Assembly (NCBI GenBank): GCA_050633625.1
Contig: JBOEGW010000011.1
Span: 186,001 to 250,000 of the forward strand
Source: JBOEGW01 sp050633625
GTDB lineage: Bacteria; Pseudomonadota; Alphaproteobacteria; Rhodobacterales; Rhodobacteraceae
DNA length: 64,000 bases
Direction: 5' to 3'
Part shown: one piece after another, positions 1-9,690 of the stretch
How the letters are laid out: each line of letters begins with the position of its first letter
How positions within the stretch are numbered: the stretch's first letter is position 1
Position numbers and translations under genes: made by a program
Notes under the pieces: generated by a model
Told to the model about the DNA's origin: nothing
Database searches by the model: none
Seen by the model: only the letters and a program-made list of their open reading frames with translations

Positions 1-1037
1 ACATCAAACCGGCGCCATTGTTGGTAGCGCTCAAGCACATCTTCGCGGGCGTAATCTTCGCCGCGCCTGCGCGCCAAAGTCAGCACCTCAGCCAAAGCCC
101 CAACATCCTTGAACCCGGCGTTCAACCCCTGCCCTGCAATCGGGTGCATCCCATGCGCCGCATCGCCCACAAGTGCGAGCCGTGCACCGACAAAACTTTC
201 AGCCACAGTCAGTCCGAGCGGATAGGTGAAACGCCGACCCGCAAGGGAAATATCCCCCAAGAAATCCCCAAACCGGGGGCGCAAATGGGCGAGATAGGCA
301 TCGTCCTTCAAGGCATGAATACGCGCCGCCTCAGCATGTGTTTCGGTCCAGACGATCGAAGATTGATCCCCCGGAAGTGGCAAGATCGCAAGGGGGCCGG
401 ACGGCATGAAGAACTGATGAGCTGTGCCGTTGTGAGGCAGTGCGTGCTCAATCGCACAGACCAGCGCCGTTTGTCCGTAGTCGTGACCTTGGCGTTTGAT
501 GCCAGCGCGCTGCGCTGTTCCCGAGCTGCGCCCATCACAGCCGATGATCATGCGCGCAGTGAGGGATTTACCGCAGGTCAATGTCACACTGACCGAGGCC
601 AAATCGACGCTCTGATCTTGGACATATTCCCCGTCAAGCAAGGTTACGCGTGGATGGGCCTCAACAGCCGAAAGCAACCCGCGCGACAAGAACCGATCCT
701 CAACCATATATCCCATCGGGCCTTCGTCGATTTCGGCGTGATCGAATTCCAGCACAAATGGACCCGGACCCTGCCCCGGTTTGCCATCGGAAATCTTGAT
801 TTCCAAAAGCGGCTGTGCGTGTGGGCGCAACCCGTCCCAAACGCCAATCGCTGACAGCAATCGTTGCGACGCCAACGCCAAGGCATAACCGCGACCATCA
901 AAGTCTTCAGCCCCCCGCGCGCCACGTTTTTGCGCGTCAATGACTGTGACATCAAAGCCAGCATCGCCCAGCGCAAGTGCCAAAGCCGGACCATTCAACC
1001 CGCCGCCGACAATCAGGATATCTGTGTCACATGTCAT
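1..1037 (-). CDS. UbiH/UbiF-family FAD-dependent hydroxylase (3' end cut by window edge)
   Basis: A flavoprotein monooxygenase of the UbiH/UbiF/COQ6 type, which hydroxylates the aromatic ring during ubiquinone synthesis. About 345 residues are visible and the frame is open at the left edge, so the C-terminus is missing. The N-terminus has the FAD-binding dinucleotide fold (ILIVGGGLNGPALALAL). A DG-type motif lies mid-protein (IIGCDGRSSG), and the ribityl-binding GD motif follows (LALVGDAAHGMHPIAGQGLN), which is typical of this family. I chose the ATG at 1037 because it places the GxGxxG motif within the first ten residues. The gene is divergent from the amidase, with 78 bp between starts. The exact ring position hydroxylated (UbiH, UbiF or UbiL) cannot be told from this fragment. 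Confidence 0.85.
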   Translation of the reverse strand, partial: MTCDTDILIVGGGLNGPALALALGDAGFDVTVIDAQKRGARGAEDFDGRGYALALASQRLLSAIGVWDGLRPHAQPLLEIKISDGKPGQGPGPFVLEFDHAEIDEGPMGYMVEDRFLSRGLLSAVEAHPRVTLLDGEYVQDQSVDLASVSVTLTCGKSLTARMIIGCDGRSSGTAQRAGIKRQGHDYGQTALVCAIEHALPHNGTAHQFFMPSGPLAILPLPGDQSSIVWTETHAEAARIHALKDDAYLAHLRPRFGDFLGDISLAGRRFTYPLGLTVAESFVGARLALVGDAAHGMHPIAGQGLNAGFKDVGALAEVLTLARRRGEDYAREDVLERYQQWRRFD

Positions 1038-1115
1038 GGTCACTTTTTTGAACCTGTCGACGGGGATTGTCCATGGTGAAGCGCCCCGCTAGCCTGCGGC
1101 AAAACGGAGGGCGTT

Positions 1116-2465
1116 ATGGCGGCGGATTGGCTTTGGAGGACAGCGGGCGATCTGGGACGCGCGATTGCGCAGGGCGAGATTGATCCGGTCATTCTTTGCG
1201 AGACCTACTTAGAGGCGATGGAGGCGCATGACTTGACGCCCCGCATTTATGCGCGCGCCACCAAAGAGCGCGCCTTAGAGGAGGCGCTGGCCGCAAAAAA
1301 ACGTGCGGCGTCCGGGCAACGCCTTAGCCCGCTTGATGGTGTTCCGATCAGTTGGAAAGACCTGTTTGACACGGCAGGTGTGGCGACCGAAGCAGGTTCG
1401 GCGTTGCTCAAAGGGCGCATTCCCGACACAGACGCAGAGGTGTTGGCACAGGCAACGCGCTCTGGGCTGGTGTGCCTCGGGAAAACGCATATGTCGGAGT
1501 TGGCGTTTTCCGGGTTGGGGCTGAATCCGATCACGCAAACCCCACCTTGTGTGCATGATTTGGATGCCGTGTCTGGCGGATCGTCCTCGGGGGCGGCGGC
1601 CTCGGTGGCCTTTGGGTTGGCGGCTGCGGGGATTGGCTCGGACACTGGTGGTTCGGTGCGCATCCCCGCAGCTTGGAACGATCTTGTCGGCCTGAAAACA
1701 ACCTCAAAACGGCTTTCGCTCAAGGGCGTTGTGCCGCTGGTGGCGCGCTTTGATACGGTTGGCCCCCTCACGCGAAATGTTGAAGATGCGGCGCTTTTGC
1801 TCAGTGCGTTGGAAGGGTCAACGGCGCCCGACCTGCGCGGCGCGCACCTTGGGGGCACGCGATTTTTGGTCTTGGAGGAAGGATTGCGCGATCTGCGCGA
1901 CGGACCGAAGGCCGGGTTTGAACAAGCGCTCGGATGCATTCAAGACGCGGGTGCTGAGGTTGAGACACAGAGTTTGAAGGCTGTGGACGACGCGTTTGAA
2001 TTTGCGGCGATCACCTTCACGACGGAGGCCTATGCGACATGGCGCGATCAGATCGAGGCTGCGCCCGATGCGATGTTCCCCGAAATTTTGAAAAGGTTTC
2101 GCGCAGGTGCGCACTTTAGCGGCGCGGATTTCGTCGCTGCTTGGCAACGGTTGGAGGCGCTGCGTGCAAAGGTCTATGGGCAGATTGCGGGCTTTGACGC
2201 TGTGCTCTTGCCAACCTCTCCGATTGCCCCGCCGAATATGGCGCGTTTGCTGGATGATCACGACTATTATGTCAGCGAAAACCTCTTGGCGCTGCGTAAC
2301 ACACGGATCGGAAATTTGCTGGGTTGCGCCGCCTTGACCTTGCCGACCGGGGTGCCCTCGGCGGGGATCACTTTGATGGGGGAGCCACTGAGCGAAGAAC
2401 GGCTGTTGCGTCTAGGGGCTGGGGTTGAGGCCGCGCTTGGAGGCGTGCGGCGCGAGGAGGTCTGA
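1116..2465 (+). CDS. Amidase signature family protein
   Basis: A 449-aa enzyme of the amidase signature family (relatives: GatA, AtzF, AmiD-type amidases), which hydrolyse amide bonds with a Ser-cisSer-Lys triad. The triad is visible: Lys81 in SWKDLFD, the Ser-rich GGSSSGAAAS stretch at 154-163 supplying the cis-Ser, and the nucleophile Ser180 in GSDTGGSVRIPA. Length fits a stand-alone amidase. No gatB or gatC lies nearby, so it is unlikely to be the tRNA amidotransferase subunit. The substrate cannot be predicted. It is divergent from the UbiH-like gene and 131 bp upstream of the aminotransferase on the same strand. Confidence 0.85.
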   Translation: MAADWLWRTAGDLGRAIAQGEIDPVILCETYLEAMEAHDLTPRIYARATKERALEEALAAKKRAASGQRLSPLDGVPISWKDLFDTAGVATEAGSALLKGRIPDTDAEVLAQATRSGLVCLGKTHMSELAFSGLGLNPITQTPPCVHDLDAVSGGSSSGAAASVAFGLAAAGIGSDTGGSVRIPAAWNDLVGLKTTSKRLSLKGVVPLVARFDTVGPLTRNVEDAALLLSALEGSTAPDLRGAHLGGTRFLVLEEGLRDLRDGPKAGFEQALGCIQDAGAEVETQSLKAVDDAFEFAAITFTTEAYATWRDQIEAAPDAMFPEILKRFRAGAHFSGADFVAAWQRLEALRAKVYGQIAGFDAVLLPTSPIAPPNMARLLDDHDYYVSENLLALRNTRIGNLLGCAALTLPTGVPSAGITLMGEPLSEERLLRLGAGVEAALGGVRREEV

Positions 2466-2596
2466 CCCAAAAGCCACAGATTTGGCGCATATCTCGCTCA
2501 TTTCGCGGGCTTTTTCTGGACCCGCCGCGCAAACCTCGCTAGGCTGTGGACAAATCGGGGCATGAATGATCCCGAACTTTGAGGCAGTAACAGGCG

Positions 2597-3781
2597 ATGA
2601 TGACGTTCCCAGAGCGGTTTTCCGACTTGCCAGAATATGCATTTCCGCGTTTGCGGAGCCTTCTCGATGCGCATGCACCGGGCGGGGAAGTCGTGCATAT
2701 GACGATTGGCGAGCCGAAACATGCGGTGCCTGATTTCGTCGCGCCGATGTTGGCGGAAAATGTCGCAGGGTTTGCCAACTATCCTTTGAATGACGGGACA
2801 CCTGAGCTACGCGGGGCGATTTCGGATTGGGTCAAGCGGCGCTACGGCGTGACGGTTGATGCGGACACTCAGGTGATGCCGCTGAATGGGTCGCGCGAAG
2901 GCTTGTTCAATGCGGCCATTGCGCTGTTGCCGGAAACGGTGCGTGGGCATCGCCCTGTCGTGCTGATCCCTAACCCGTTTTATCAAGTGTATGCGGTTGC
3001 GGCGGCGGCCATTGGCGCGGAACCTGTCTTTGTGAATGCCACGGCAGAAACCGGGTTTATGCCAGACTTTGCCAGCTTGCCTGCCGATATTCTGACGCGC
3101 ACGGCGGCGGTCTATGTGTGCTCGCCGTCCAATCCGCAAGGCGCGGTTGCGGATCGGGATTACTGGGCAACACTGATTGCACTGGCGGAGAAATATGATT
3201 TTCGCATTTTTGCGGACGAGTGTTACAGCGAAGTCTATCGCCATGATCCGCCACCCGGTGCGCTGGAAGTTGCGATGATGGGCGGAGCGGACCCGGAACG
3301 CGTTGTTGTGTTTCATTCGCTTTCAAAACGATCAAATCTGCCGGGGTTGCGCTCTGGCTTTGTGGCCGGTGGCCCTGACAGCATGGCGCGCATAAAGCGG
3401 CTTCGGGCCTATGCTGGCGCACCGCTCCCTGGCCCAATTCAGGCCGTTTCTGCGGCTGTCTGGGCTGATGAGGCGCATGTGGATGCCTCGCGCGATCTCT
3501 ACCGCGAAAAATACGATCTGGCCGATGAGGTCTTTGCGGGTTTGAACGGATACCTATCGCCGCAAGCTGGGTTTTTCTTGTGGTTGCCGGTGGAGGACAG
3601 CGAAGTCGCTGCGATGAAACTGTGGACGCAAACCGGCGTTCGGGTGCTTCCGGGGGCCTATTTGGCGCGGGACACGGACGCGGGGAACCCCGGAAAGACA
3701 TTTATACGCGTGGCCTTGGTGGCCCAAAAACAAGATGTGCAACGCGCGCTGATACGGCTGCGCGATTGCCTGTATGACTGA
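2597..3781 (+). CDS. PLP-dependent aminotransferase class I/II (DapC-like)
   Basis: A 394-aa fold-type I aminotransferase. The pyridoxal phosphate-binding lysine is Lys244 in the motif HSLSKRSNLPGLRSGF, which resembles N-succinyldiaminopimelate aminotransferases (DapC type) of lysine/peptidoglycan precursor synthesis. The substrate-binding pattern SPSNPQGAV and the cofactor Asp in FADECYSEVY are also present. The start is one of two consecutive ATG codons. It is separated from ftsK by only 14 bp and is probably co-transcribed with it. The fold is certain; the DapC specificity is inferred from the motif context. Confidence 0.85.
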   Translation: MMTFPERFSDLPEYAFPRLRSLLDAHAPGGEVVHMTIGEPKHAVPDFVAPMLAENVAGFANYPLNDGTPELRGAISDWVKRRYGVTVDADTQVMPLNGSREGLFNAAIALLPETVRGHRPVVLIPNPFYQVYAVAAAAIGAEPVFVNATAETGFMPDFASLPADILTRTAAVYVCSPSNPQGAVADRDYWATLIALAEKYDFRIFADECYSEVYRHDPPPGALEVAMMGGADPERVVVFHSLSKRSNLPGLRSGFVAGGPDSMARIKRLRAYAGAPLPGPIQAVSAAVWADEAHVDASRDLYREKYDLADEVFAGLNGYLSPQAGFFLWLPVEDSEVAAMKLWTQTGVRVLPGAYLARDTDAGNPGKTFIRVALVAQKQDVQRALIRLRDCLYD

Positions 3782-3795
3782 GGATGAGGTGAAGC

Positions 3796-6700
3796 ATGGC
3801 TTATCAGGTTCGGGACCGAGATCCGATCTTTGACGAAACAACGCAGGCGATGATTGAACGCCGCGGGAAGGAACTCATCGGCCTTGGGCTGATCCTTCTG
3901 GCTGTGTTGACGGCGATGATTGTTGGCTCGTATTCGCCAGAAGACCCCGGCTGGATGTCCGCCACCGAAGGCCCCGCGCAAAACATGCTTGGGCGCACAG
4001 GTGCCGCGATTGCCTCCCCTCTCGCCATTATTCTTGGGCGTGGCGCTTGGGCGATTGCGGCGGCGCTGTTGATTTGGGGCATCCGGTTTGTGCTGCATCG
4101 CGGGGATGACCGCATTTGGCCGCGCGCGGTTTTTGCGCCCATCGCCGTAGCCTTGGCTTCGATTTATGCCTCAACTTTGGTGCCGCCTGCCTTCTGGACA
4201 CATTCCTTTGGGCTTGGCGGATTGTTTGGCGATACGATGCTTGGGTTTGTGCTCAATGTGTCGCCAACATCGGCTGGATTTGCCCTGAAACTGATGGCGG
4301 TTTTGTCGGGGATTTCAATGTTGGCGCTTTTGGCATTTGCCACCGGGTTCACCAATGATGAAATGACGCGGGTTGTGAAAATCATGAGCGTTGGCGTGGT
4401 ATTTAGTTACGCGGCGCTGCGCAAAGTGGCGCAAATGGGTGCGGTTCAGGCGGCAAAAGGCGCGAAACGTGGCGCGGTGACGGCGGCGGCTTCGGCGGCG
4501 GGCGCGGCGCGCAACTTCCAAGAACGCCAATCCGAAAAACGCGCGGAAGACTCCGCATGGACGGCGCATGATCTGGAAGCTCATAGTGCCAATACCTATG
4601 CGCCTGAGGTTCATGATGTGGCGCAGGATGCGCTTGTTGACACGCATGAAGAAGAAACCTTTTCGCCGCCGCCCCCGCTGCAAACAAGCCGGGTTATTCG
4701 CGCCGAGCCAACAGTTGAGCATGGTTTGCAAGCAAGCGCTATTCCGGCGGCGCCAAGTGCTCCTAAAGCGCCCCTCACTGCACCTCAAAGCACCCCTGTT
4801 GATGCCCCTCACATGCAAGAACCGATCCAAGACACCCCAAAACGTGGCGGGCTTTTTGCGCTGGTGCCGGGCCTTGGAAAACGCCAGGCAGAGCCGCAAA
4901 TGACGGCGCAGCCCGAACCGGACATGACAGAAATCGACGCGCCGGAAGGCGACCGGATCAGCGCGAAAATCGCGAACGCCTTACGCAATCGCTCTGCTCA
5001 AACCGGGATGCCGATTACGCATGAGGCCCCAAACACCACCTCCGAACGTATCGCAAATGCTGCGGCGCGCGCGCGCTTCTCACAGCCGCAGCCGATTTCG
5101 ATGGATCCAAACATGCGGCCACAAATGCGCTCAGAGCCGCCTGTCATGCGTGCGGGCGCAACGCCGATGCCCGAACCAATGGAAGCCGCCGATGCGGTCG
5201 CTGAAGAGGTCAATGTTTTTGTGCAGCCAGAGCCAGAAGCGCCCACGATGCGCCCGATGACGCTGGACTCCACGATGCGCGCCCCGGCTCAGCCGGTTTC
5301 AAGCGAGGAAGACCCTCTTTGGGAGCCTGACTTTGGGCCAGATATGGAGCCTGATTTCGAGGCCAATATGGCCGGGTTCGCGCCAGCTCCGGCGCTTGAG
5401 CCAACGCCGGTTCATACGCCTGAAATCGAGGAAAGCCACTTTGATCATGAGCCGGAAGCCGCCCCCGTTGCGGCGCGCATGAACCAGCCACAACGCGCCT
5501 CAGTGCCGCCAATGCCCGACCCCAAGAAAGTCGTTCAACATCCTGTCAAAAAGGCGGTTCAACCGTCTGTTCGGGCCAAGGCTGAAGCCCAGCCTTCGCT
5601 TGCTTTTGAAGACAAGACGGACATGGAATACGAGCTTCCGCCCCTCTCTTTGCTGTCCAACCCGCAAACAATTGAGCGGCATGTTTTGTCGGATGAAGCC
5701 TTGGAAGAAAATGCGCGGATGCTGGAAAACGTGCTGGATGATTATGGCGTGAAGGGGGAAATTGTCTCGGTGCGCCCCGGCCCAGTCGTGACGATGTATG
5801 AGCTTGAACCCGCGCCCGGCCTCAAAGCGAGCCGAGTGATTGGGCTGGCGGATGATATCGCGCGCTCTATGTCTGCGCTTTCCGCACGTGTCTCTACTGT
5901 GCCGGGTCGATCGGTGATTGGGATTGAGCTGCCGAATGAAAACCGCGAAATGGTGGTGCTGCGCGAAATCCTGTCGGCGCGCGATTTTGGCGATAGCAAC
6001 ATGAAGCTGCCGCTGGCGCTTGGGAAAGACATTGGCGGCGATAGCATTGTTGCGAACCTCGCCAAGATGCCTCACCTGCTGATCGCCGGGACAACTGGCT
6101 CCGGGAAATCGGTGGCGATCAACACGATGATCCTGTCGCTTTTGTATCGGCTGACGCCGGATGAGTGCCGGATGATTATGATCGATCCAAAGATGTTGGA
6201 GCTGTCGGTGTATGACGGCATTCCGCACCTGCTTTCGCCCGTTGTGACGGACCCGAAAAAGGCGGTTGTGGCGCTCAAATGGGTCGTTGGCGAAATGGAA
6301 GAGCGCTATCGCAAGATGTCCAAAATGGGCGTGCGCAACATTGATGGTTACAATGGTCGCGTGGCGGATGCGCTGTCGAAAAACGAGATGTTTAGCCGCA
6401 CTGTCCAGACCGGTTTTGATGACGATACAGGCGAGCCGGTGTTTGAGACCGAAGAATTCGCGCCGGAAAAAATGCCTTATATCGTCGTGATTGTGGATGA
6501 GATGGCTGACCTCATGATGGTCGCCGGTAAAGAAATTGAGGCGTGTATTCAGCGCCTTGCACAGATGGCGCGGGCCTCTGGGATTCACATCATCATGGCA
6601 ACCCAACGCCCCTCCGTGGACGTGATTACCGGGACAATTAAAGCCAACTTCCCAACCCGGATTTCCTTCCAGGTGACTGGCAAGATCGACAGCCGGACAA

Positions 6701-7140
6701 TTCTGGGCGAGCAAGGTGCTGAGCAGCTCTTGGGCATGGGGGACATGCTCTATATGGCCGGTGGCGCACGCATTACGCGGGTACATGGGCCGTTTGTCTC
6801 GGATGAGGAAGTCGAGGAAATCGTGTCCTACCTCAAATCCTACGGCCCACCGGAGTATGTGGGTGGTGTGGTCGAGGGACCGGATGACGCCAAGGCGGAA
6901 AACATCGACGCGGTGCTGGGGCTGAACACCGGAGGCAACACCGGCGGCGAGGATGCGCTTTATGATCAAGCGGTGGCCATTGTGATCAAGGATCGCAAAT
7001 GTTCGACGTCATATATCCAGCGCAAACTTGGCATCGGCTACAACAAAGCAGCGCGTCTAGTGGAACAAATGGAAGACGAACAGCTTGTATCACCCGCCAA
7101 CCACGTCGGAAAACGCGAAATTCTGATCCCCGAGCAGTAA
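3796..7140 (+). CDS. ftsK: DNA translocase FtsK
   Basis: A 1114-aa septal DNA pump that clears chromosome dimers and terminus DNA at division. The N-terminus (about residues 25-195) contains four hydrophobic segments, the first around ELIGLGLILLAVLTAMIVG. A long Pro/Glu/Met-rich linker (about 230-600) follows. The motor domain has Walker A near residue 762 (IAGTTGSGKSVAIN), Walker B (PYIVVIVDEMADLM) and the RQRP-type motif IIMATQRPSVDVITG. The last 65 residues form the winged-helix gamma domain that reads KOPS sites. Length is normal to long for alphaproteobacteria because of the linker. It follows the aminotransferase by 14 bp and precedes lolA. Confidence 0.97.
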   Translation: MAYQVRDRDPIFDETTQAMIERRGKELIGLGLILLAVLTAMIVGSYSPEDPGWMSATEGPAQNMLGRTGAAIASPLAIILGRGAWAIAAALLIWGIRFVLHRGDDRIWPRAVFAPIAVALASIYASTLVPPAFWTHSFGLGGLFGDTMLGFVLNVSPTSAGFALKLMAVLSGISMLALLAFATGFTNDEMTRVVKIMSVGVVFSYAALRKVAQMGAVQAAKGAKRGAVTAAASAAGAARNFQERQSEKRAEDSAWTAHDLEAHSANTYAPEVHDVAQDALVDTHEEETFSPPPPLQTSRVIRAEPTVEHGLQASAIPAAPSAPKAPLTAPQSTPVDAPHMQEPIQDTPKRGGLFALVPGLGKRQAEPQMTAQPEPDMTEIDAPEGDRISAKIANALRNRSAQTGMPITHEAPNTTSERIANAAARARFSQPQPISMDPNMRPQMRSEPPVMRAGATPMPEPMEAADAVAEEVNVFVQPEPEAPTMRPMTLDSTMRAPAQPVSSEEDPLWEPDFGPDMEPDFEANMAGFAPAPALEPTPVHTPEIEESHFDHEPEAAPVAARMNQPQRASVPPMPDPKKVVQHPVKKAVQPSVRAKAEAQPSLAFEDKTDMEYELPPLSLLSNPQTIERHVLSDEALEENARMLENVLDDYGVKGEIVSVRPGPVVTMYELEPAPGLKASRVIGLADDIARSMSALSARVSTVPGRSVIGIELPNENREMVVLREILSARDFGDSNMKLPLALGKDIGGDSIVANLAKMPHLLIAGTTGSGKSVAINTMILSLLYRLTPDECRMIMIDPKMLELSVYDGIPHLLSPVVTDPKKAVVALKWVVGEMEERYRKMSKMGVRNIDGYNGRVADALSKNEMFSRTVQTGFDDDTGEPVFETEEFAPEKMPYIVVIVDEMADLMMVAGKEIEACIQRLAQMARASGIHIIMATQRPSVDVITGTIKANFPTRISFQVTGKIDSRTILGEQGAEQLLGMGDMLYMAGGARITRVHGPFVSDEEVEEIVSYLKSYGPPEYVGGVVEGPDDAKAENIDAVLGLNTGGNTGGEDALYDQAVAIVIKDRKCSTSYIQRKLGIGYNKAARLVEQMEDEQLVSPANHVGKREILIPEQ

Positions 7141-7245
7141 GCGCATCACCTATCAGCGGCACGTTATCGCCTATCACAGCGAAAACAGCGCAATGTAAGC
7201 CGTCGCGGGATGGAATTTCGCGGCGGAATCATTAGGTAGGTAGAT

Positions 7246-7851
7246 ATGAAAATGATGCGTGTTTTGATTGCAGCGGCCTTGGTGATGACCACGGCCCTCC
7301 CCTCCACCGCCGCCGACAAATTGTCGCTTGGCGCGATTTCCAATTATTTGAACCGGCTTTCGACGGCAAAAGCAGAGTTCACGCAGATCAATGCGGATGG
7401 GACGATTTCCACCGGGACGATTTATATCAAGCGCCCCGGACGTGCGCGGTTTGAATATAAACCACCGGAGAAAACGCTGGTGCTCGCTTCGGCGGGACAA
7501 CTCGCGATTTTTGACGAAAAGTCCAACACCGGGCCAGAGCAATATCCGCTCGCCCGAACGCCGCTCAACCTGATTTTGGCGAGCAACACCAACCTGTCGC
7601 AAAACGGTATGGTTGTGGGCCACAACTTCGACGGCACCGCCACAACAGTCACCGCGCAAGACCCCAAACACCCGGAATATGGCAATATTCAAATGATGTT
7701 CACCGGCGCGCCGACCGAGCTGCGCCAATGGATTATCACTGACAACACGGGGCAAAAAACCACAGTCATTTTGGGCGAATTGACAAAAGGCGCTGCGATG
7801 AAGGATCAGATTTTCTCGATCACATCTGAAGCGATGCGGCGCGGGTTCTAG
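7246..7851 (+). CDS. lolA: Outer-membrane lipoprotein carrier LolA-like protein
   Basis: A 201-aa periplasmic protein with a clear signal peptide (MKMMRVLIAAALVMTTALPSTAADK). The mature part matches the LolA fold: a SNYLNRLSTAKAEFTQ start, the RPGRARFEY strand characteristic of the family, and paired beta strands ending near the C-terminus. LolA accepts lipoproteins from LolCDE and passes them across the periplasm to the outer membrane. It lies 105 bp after ftsK, a common alphaproteobacterial neighbourhood. Its 3' end overlaps by 4 bp the convergent Trm112-like gene. Confidence 0.9.
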   Translation: MKMMRVLIAAALVMTTALPSTAADKLSLGAISNYLNRLSTAKAEFTQINADGTISTGTIYIKRPGRARFEYKPPEKTLVLASAGQLAIFDEKSNTGPEQYPLARTPLNLILASNTNLSQNGMVVGHNFDGTATTVTAQDPKHPEYGNIQMMFTGAPTELRQWIITDNTGQKTTVILGELTKGAAMKDQIFSITSEAMRRGF

Positions 7852-8063
7852 GCGTCGATCTTTCGCGCTTCATCTGTCAACATGATCGGAATACCGCCGC
7901 GGATAGGGAAGGCAAGCTTTGCCGCCTTTGACACCAACTCCTGACGGTCCGCATCATACGACAGGCGGGTTTGCGTGAGGGGGCACACGAGCGCTTCGAT
8001 CATGTGACGATCAAACGCGGCCTCTGTTGTTTGGGGCATCTCGGTTTCTGAGTCTGGCCTCAT
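7848..8063 (-). CDS. Trm112-like / UPF0434 small protein
   Basis: A 71-residue protein with the Trm112p-like pattern (MIEALVCPLTQTRLSYDADRQ, then AFPIRGGIPIMLTDEAR). These small proteins often act as methyltransferase partners or structural zinc-ribbon remnants; here only one Cys of the zinc pair remains. The ATG at 8063 is preferred over the internal Met at 8039 because an AAGGAC Shine-Dalgarno sits 8 nt upstream and the ATGA overlaps the stop of the LON-domain gene. It is the last gene of a three-gene minus-strand operon (thioredoxin, LON domain, Trm112). Confidence 0.8.
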   Translation of the reverse strand: MRPDSETEMPQTTEAAFDRHMIEALVCPLTQTRLSYDADRQELVSKAAKLAFPIRGGIPIMLTDEARKIDA

Positions 8064-8701
8064 TGCATATGTCCTTGTTCTCCGCCCGGCCCGGAGGCCA
8101 GGGCAAATTCCATCAATGTCACCAAGGTTTCGCGCCGTGTTTGCAGCGATGGCGCCTCAAGGAGCGCTTGCTTGTCCTCCGCAGGAAGCGGGCAGAGCAT
8201 CGACAATGAGTTGATCAACAACTCCTCCTCCGCCTCTTGCAAACTGTCCCAATCGGTTTGCAGCTCGGCTGTATCAAAATAGCGCGCAAGAAGGGCCAAA
8301 AACGCCGGGCGATCAAAAGCAACATCGCCTTCCGACGATCCAAGATCGCGCTCGAACCCATCCCAACTAACATCCGCACGCTTGTACGGCTCAAACCCCT
8401 CAACCATGCCCGTGATACGGAACCGGCTGACGCCTGTAAGTTGGACCATATAGCGGCGGTCCTCGGTTTCGGTGAAGGACGTAATCCGCCCAGCACAACC
8501 AATTGTGTGCAGACGCTCGCCCGCTTCATCCATCGGCTGGATCATCCCAATCAACCGTTCCGGCGTTTTGAGAGCATCATCAAACAGGGCCAAGTAACGC
8601 GGCTCGAAAATGTTGAGCGGCAAACGCCCGCGCGGCAGCAAAAGCGCGCCTGATAGCGGAAAAAGCAGCATCACCGCAGGAAGATCGTTGCGCCGGATCA
8701 T
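8060..8701 (-). CDS. LON substrate-binding (N-terminal) domain protein
   Basis: About 213 aa related to the N-terminal substrate-recognition domain of Lon protease but without ATPase or protease domains. It shows LLFPLSGALLLPRGRLPLNIFEPRYL and IGCAGRITSFTETEDRRY, typical of stand-alone LON/PUA-like proteins. An ORF extends upstream to 8812 but overlaps the thioredoxin gene. The ATG at 8701 lies one base after that gene's stop and directly precedes the conserved sequence, so I use it. It overlaps the Trm112-like gene by an ATGA. The function in bacteria is poorly defined; a role in protein quality control with the thioredoxin-TPR partner is inference. Confidence 0.85.
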   Translation of the reverse strand: MIRRNDLPAVMLLFPLSGALLLPRGRLPLNIFEPRYLALFDDALKTPERLIGMIQPMDEAGERLHTIGCAGRITSFTETEDRRYMVQLTGVSRFRITGMVEGFEPYKRADVSWDGFERDLGSSEGDVAFDRPAFLALLARYFDTAELQTDWDSLQEAEEELLINSLSMLCPLPAEDKQALLEAPSLQTRRETLVTLMEFALASGPGGEQGHMQ

Positions 8702-8702
8702 T

Positions 8703-9614
8703 TCAGACGAGGATGAGCGAGCTGAGTTTTCGCCGCCCCTTAAGAACCACCGGGTCATTGGGCGCCAGCGCATCAAAAATCGTGAAAAGCTGCGCCTTTG
8801 CCGCGCCTTCATTCCAGTCGCGATCCCGGCGAAACAACTCCAACAACTCAGTCACGGCCGCCTCAGCATCCCCCGCAGCATGAAGCGCCTGCGCCAGATC
8901 GAACCGCGCTTGGTGATCATCTGGGTTGGCCTCAATGGCGGCGCGAAACTCGTCCACCGGACCCGCATTTTCAGCTTGGCGAGCAAGCTCAATCTGGGCG
9001 TGAATGGCTTCGATTTCCGGGGCGGAAGATATCTCGGCAGGCACACCGTTCACTACGGCTTCGGCCTCGTCCGCATTGCCCTGCGCCAGATGACACCGCG
9101 CAAGTCCCGCATAGGCGGCGGCCAGCGTTTGGTCTTCTTCCAAAATCGCCGCGAAGGTTTGCGCGGCGTCTTCTATTTCACCAGCGTCCAGCATTTCCTC
9201 AGCCACCACAACCGCGTCTGCCAGCCCACCGTCGCCAGCTAACTCGGCGGTTTTCATCACGAATTCTTTGACTTGCGAAGGGGGAAGCGCGCCTTGAAAC
9301 CCATCAACTGGCTGACCGTCGTGGAAGGCGTAAACGGTCGGAATCGATTGCACCTGAAGCTGCGCAGCGACTTGTTGGTTTTCGTCCACATTGATTTTCA
9401 CCATGCGCACCTTGCCACCCATGGCGTTCACGGCCTCTTCAAGCGCAGGGCCGAGCGTTTTGCAGGGGCCACACCAAGGTGCCCAGAAATCGACGATCAC
9501 CGGGCCTTCTTTTGAGGCTTCTACAACGTCCTCAATGAAGGTTGCTTCGCTGACATCCTTTACGAACTCGCTCGCTTCGGGGGCGGCGGTCGCGCCTTGG
9601 CCCAATTCCAACAT
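8703..9614 (-). CDS. Thioredoxin-TPR protein (CnoX/YbbN-like co-chaperone)
   Basis: 303 aa. Residues about 20-125 form a thioredoxin domain with the active site WAPWCGPCK and the cis-Pro region QSIPTVYAF. The rest is an Ala/Glu-rich TPR-like region (LAAAYAGLARCHLAQGNADEAE). This architecture matches YbbN/CnoX proteins, which bind unfolded clients and hand them to GroEL or DnaK after oxidative stress. Unlike E. coli CnoX, the CxxC redox motif is intact, as in many alphaproteobacterial versions. First gene of the operon with the LON-domain and Trm112-like genes. Confidence 0.9.
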   Translation of the reverse strand: MLELGQGATAAPEASEFVKDVSEATFIEDVVEASKEGPVIVDFWAPWCGPCKTLGPALEEAVNAMGGKVRMVKINVDENQQVAAQLQVQSIPTVYAFHDGQPVDGFQGALPPSQVKEFVMKTAELAGDGGLADAVVVAEEMLDAGEIEDAAQTFAAILEEDQTLAAAYAGLARCHLAQGNADEAEAVVNGVPAEISSAPEIEAIHAQIELARQAENAGPVDEFRAAIEANPDDHQARFDLAQALHAAGDAEAAVTELLELFRRDRDWNEGAAKAQLFTIFDALAPNDPVVLKGRRKLSSLILV

Positions 9615-9690
9615 GACTGGCTCCTAATTGCTTGGTTGCTCCCAATATGGGGCTTTGGAGGCGTGGGTTCCACCCCTGTCCGACACTGAC

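Noticed and set aside
5500..6969. Open frame of 489 codons on the minus strand opposite ftsK
   Set aside because: Complementary to the conserved ftsK motor domain; His/Arg-rich composition without motifs.
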